From Bacteroidales bacterium (lineage in GTDB: Bacteria; Bacteroidota; Bacteroidia; Bacteroidales; B18-G4), in assembly GCA_030618905.1 (NCBI GenBank), contig JAUXCL010000117.1, forward strand, positions 1-7,356: DNA of 7,356 nt. Direction: 5' to 3'. The notes below the pieces were generated by a model. The model had not been told where the DNA came from. It saw nothing but the letters and a program-made list of their open reading frames with translations, and did not search any database. Shown here one piece after another: positions 5,557 through 7,356 of this stretch; the stretch's first letter is position 1; each line of letters starts with the position of its first letter. A program made the position numbers and the translations under genes.

Positions 5557-6237
5557 ATGAAACGATTTACCAGGAGCTTACTTCTTATAGCGGTTTTATC
5601 TATTGCTATTGCCGGAACTGCCTCCGCAAAAGATTTTAAAGGTATTATTACATACAAGATCAGCTATCCCGGATCAGAGCTGGATGCACAGACCAAGGCT
5701 ATGCTCCCCAAAATGCTGACATACAAAATCAAAGGCAACCTCGCCAAGACTGAGATGGAAATGGGAGGTATGGGCAGACAAATGCAGATCATCAATGGTG
5801 ATGAAAAAGTGGTTTACACTTTGATCGACATGATGGGCAAGAAGATTTCTTTCAAGATGACCGAGGAAGAAATCAATAAAGAACTGGAAAATGAACCGAA
5901 TGTCACTGTGGACTATTTTGATGAGACCAAGGAGATTGCCGGCTACGAATGTAAAAAGGCAGTGATCAATATGGATAATGATGGTACAAAGAGTTCATTT
6001 ATCGTTTATTATACTGACGAACTGGGCGGACAGTCATTGAACTTTGACAACAATATGTTCAGGGAAATTGATGGTGTGCTGATGGAGTTTGAAATCATCG
6101 AAGGGAACATGAAGATGAAAATGGAGGCTGTATCTGTTAAGAAAGAAAACGTTCCGGATTCAGAATTTGTAGTACCTGACGATTTTGAAGAAATGACTAA
6201 AGAAGAAATGCAGAATATGTTTGGTGGCGGCATGTAA
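5557..6237 (+). CDS. Exported methionine-rich protein, DUF4412-like
   Basis: A 226-residue protein with a clear signal peptide: basic MKRFTR, hydrophobic core about 7-19, and a predicted signal peptidase I site after ASA (residue 24). There is no lipobox cysteine. The mature part is a beta-rich single domain. It begins KDFKGIITYKISYPG, and has a DETKEIAGYECKKAVINM segment (about 122-139) typical of the DUF4412 group of periplasmic proteins in Bacteroidota; I assign this by pattern and with moderate certainty. No enzymatic motif is visible and the function is unknown. It has 20 Met in 226 residues, with a cluster MEMGGMGRQM (64-73) and the C-terminal run ending MQNMFGGGM, and only one Cys (in GYECKK). 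The start is preceded by an A-rich leader and no Shine-Dalgarno site. It lies 49 bp after lepB and 30 bp before ftsK, so it may be cotranscribed with either. Confidence 0.75.
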   Translation: MKRFTRSLLLIAVLSIAIAGTASAKDFKGIITYKISYPGSELDAQTKAMLPKMLTYKIKGNLAKTEMEMGGMGRQMQIINGDEKVVYTLIDMMGKKISFKMTEEEINKELENEPNVTVDYFDETKEIAGYECKKAVINMDNDGTKSSFIVYYTDELGGQSLNFDNNMFREIDGVLMEFEIIEGNMKMKMEAVSVKKENVPDSEFVVPDDFEEMTKEEMQNMFGGGM

Positions 6238-6267
6238 TTTCATCACCTACTTTGGATATAGCGAGAT

Positions 6268-7356
6268 ATGGCAACAAGAGCCAACCGGTTTAAAAACGAT
6301 ACAAAAAAAGCCAAGAAGAGCAGCCCCAAGAAGAAAACGAAATCTTCCGATTCAGGGTCTGGATTTACATTGCTAAAAAATGAACAGTACCGTAAGGTGA
6401 CGGGCTTCCTGTTTATCCTGCTCTCATTATATCTGACCCTTTCTTTTACATCTTTCATTATATCATGGATTAGCGGTGGCGCAGATGATATATTCTCAAA
6501 TATCTCTTTTAAAAGGGTGTTATTTGATGATACGATTGAGGTTCATAACTGGGGAGGCCGGCTCGGAGCCGCTATTTCACACCAGTTTATTAAGGACTGG
6601 TTTGGGATTTCGGCGTACCTGATTCTACTCTTGCTCTTCATTATCGGATTCAAACTCCTGATGAAAGTAAGTTTGATGCCCGTTGGGAAGACTTTTCGCC
6701 TGAGTGTTATCGCATTACTTTGGTTCTCCACAACTTTTGGTTTTATCTTCATGAACACCAAGTTATCCATTCTGGGAGGGGTGTTTGGTTATGAAGCGAC
6801 ACTCTATTTGCAAGGTACCATTGGTAAAGTCGGGCTCGCATTCTTGCTGTTATTTATCCTCTTTGCTCTCCTGATCCTGAATTTCCGCTTCCCTTTCAAC
6901 CTGAAGGGGAAAAAGAAAATAAAGGAAGTGGGTACAGAGGATAATAAAGCCAATCTACCTAAAGAAGACAAGTATAACACTGTGGAATTTGCCGTTACCG
7001 AAGACGAGGCTATTGCGGGTGAAAGAGATAAAGAAGAGGTGCACCTTGATGAAGAACCTGGGATCAATGAAGCGGACAAGGAATCTGTACTCCCGAATCC
7101 AAAGCCGGACGATGTTGAGCTGACCATTGAGGAGCATTCTGAGGAAAAGATCACTGCTTTAAACGGCGGACACCAGGGACTGGATACTAAATTTGATCCG
7201 ACCCTGGACTTACCTCATTATAAGTATCCTACTTTGGAACTCCTGGATGACCATGGTGAGGATACCATCAGTGTTACCAAGGAAGAACTGGAAGAAAACA
7301 AGAACAAGATTGTCAAGACCCTGTTGAACTACTCCATCAAGATCAATCAGATCAAG
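6268..7356 (+). CDS. ftsK: DNA translocase FtsK, N-terminal part (cut by window end)
   Basis: An open frame of 363 codons running off the right edge, so there is no stop in the window. Residues 1-40 are a Lys/Ser-rich cytoplasmic start. Four hydrophobic segments follow (about 43-68, 111-132, 143-162, 186-206), the FtsK 4TM membrane anchor, with the recognisable NWGGRLGAAISHQF (94-107). Residues about 212-308 are a highly charged, acidic and probably disordered linker. DLPHYKYPTLELL (314-326) marks the start of the alpha domain that precedes the motor in the FtsK/SpoIIIE family. The P-loop motor and gamma domain should lie beyond the window. FtsK pumps DNA at the septum and coordinates dimer resolution with division. 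ATG 6268 is the first start after an in-frame TAG at 6259. No clear promoter is seen in the 30-bp gap after the DUF4412-like gene. Confidence 0.9.
   Translation, partial: MATRANRFKNDTKKAKKSSPKKKTKSSDSGSGFTLLKNEQYRKVTGFLFILLSLYLTLSFTSFIISWISGGADDIFSNISFKRVLFDDTIEVHNWGGRLGAAISHQFIKDWFGISAYLILLLLFIIGFKLLMKVSLMPVGKTFRLSVIALLWFSTTFGFIFMNTKLSILGGVFGYEATLYLQGTIGKVGLAFLLLFILFALLILNFRFPFNLKGKKKIKEVGTEDNKANLPKEDKYNTVEFAVTEDEAIAGERDKEEVHLDEEPGINEADKESVLPNPKPDDVELTIEEHSEEKITALNGGHQGLDTKFDPTLDLPHYKYPTLELLDDHGEDTISVTKEELEENKNKIVKTLLNYSIKINQIK

Noticed and set aside
6250..6256. TACTTTG before ftsK as a -7 element
   Set aside because: It is one base short of TAnnTTTG and would leave almost no leader before the ATG at 6268.
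6804..7154. Reverse-strand open frame of 116 codons inside ftsK
   Set aside because: Its Ser-rich translation is the antisense of the acidic ftsK linker; the + strand frame is continuous and has family motifs.

Overview
The window looks like a chromosomal housekeeping segment from a member of the Bacteroidota. Four things point there. A PUR-alpha-like (DUF3276-type) protein and a DUF5683-type protein are present. Signal peptidase I is fused behind a DUF5684-type membrane domain. Three intergenic gaps carry matches to the Bacteroidota -7 promoter element TAnnTTTG, while Shine-Dalgarno sequences are largely absent. The gene order parA-parB-DUF5683-dapB-lepB is, from general knowledge, conserved in this phylum. 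I cannot place it below phylum from sequence alone.

Layout: bases 1-304 hold no gene. They contain a 7-bp tandem array (10 copies, touching the window edge), a second array of degenerate AT-rich 8-bp units, and a promoter. Next comes the PUR-alpha-like gene (305-691), followed by a hairpin-plus-T-tract terminator. The 162-bp gap after it carries an inverted repeat with half-sites 20 bp apart, then the parAB promoter, whose -7 element is overlapped by a perfect 14-bp palindrome. The tightly packed run parA (854-1669), parB (1659-2543), DUF5683 (2598-3188) and dapB (3192-3908) probably forms one operon. An 84-bp gap with a tandem 10-bp repeat and a -7 element precedes lepB (3993-5507). Then follow a methionine-rich exported DUF4412-like protein (5557-6237) and the N-terminal 363 codons of FtsK (6268 to the window end). 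All genes are on the + strand.

Function: ParA and ParB form the chromosome partition pair, and FtsK is the septal DNA translocase, so two segregation systems lie within about 6 kb. DapB makes a lysine/diaminopimelate precursor for peptidoglycan. LepB removes signal peptides, including plausibly those of the two exported proteins encoded beside it. The region therefore mixes segregation, envelope and export functions.

I found no convincing new system. The points most worth following are the paired tandem arrays at the left edge, the palindrome on the parAB promoter, and the DUF5684-LepB fusion with its enlarged catalytic domain. No phage, insertion sequence, CRISPR or RNA gene was seen.
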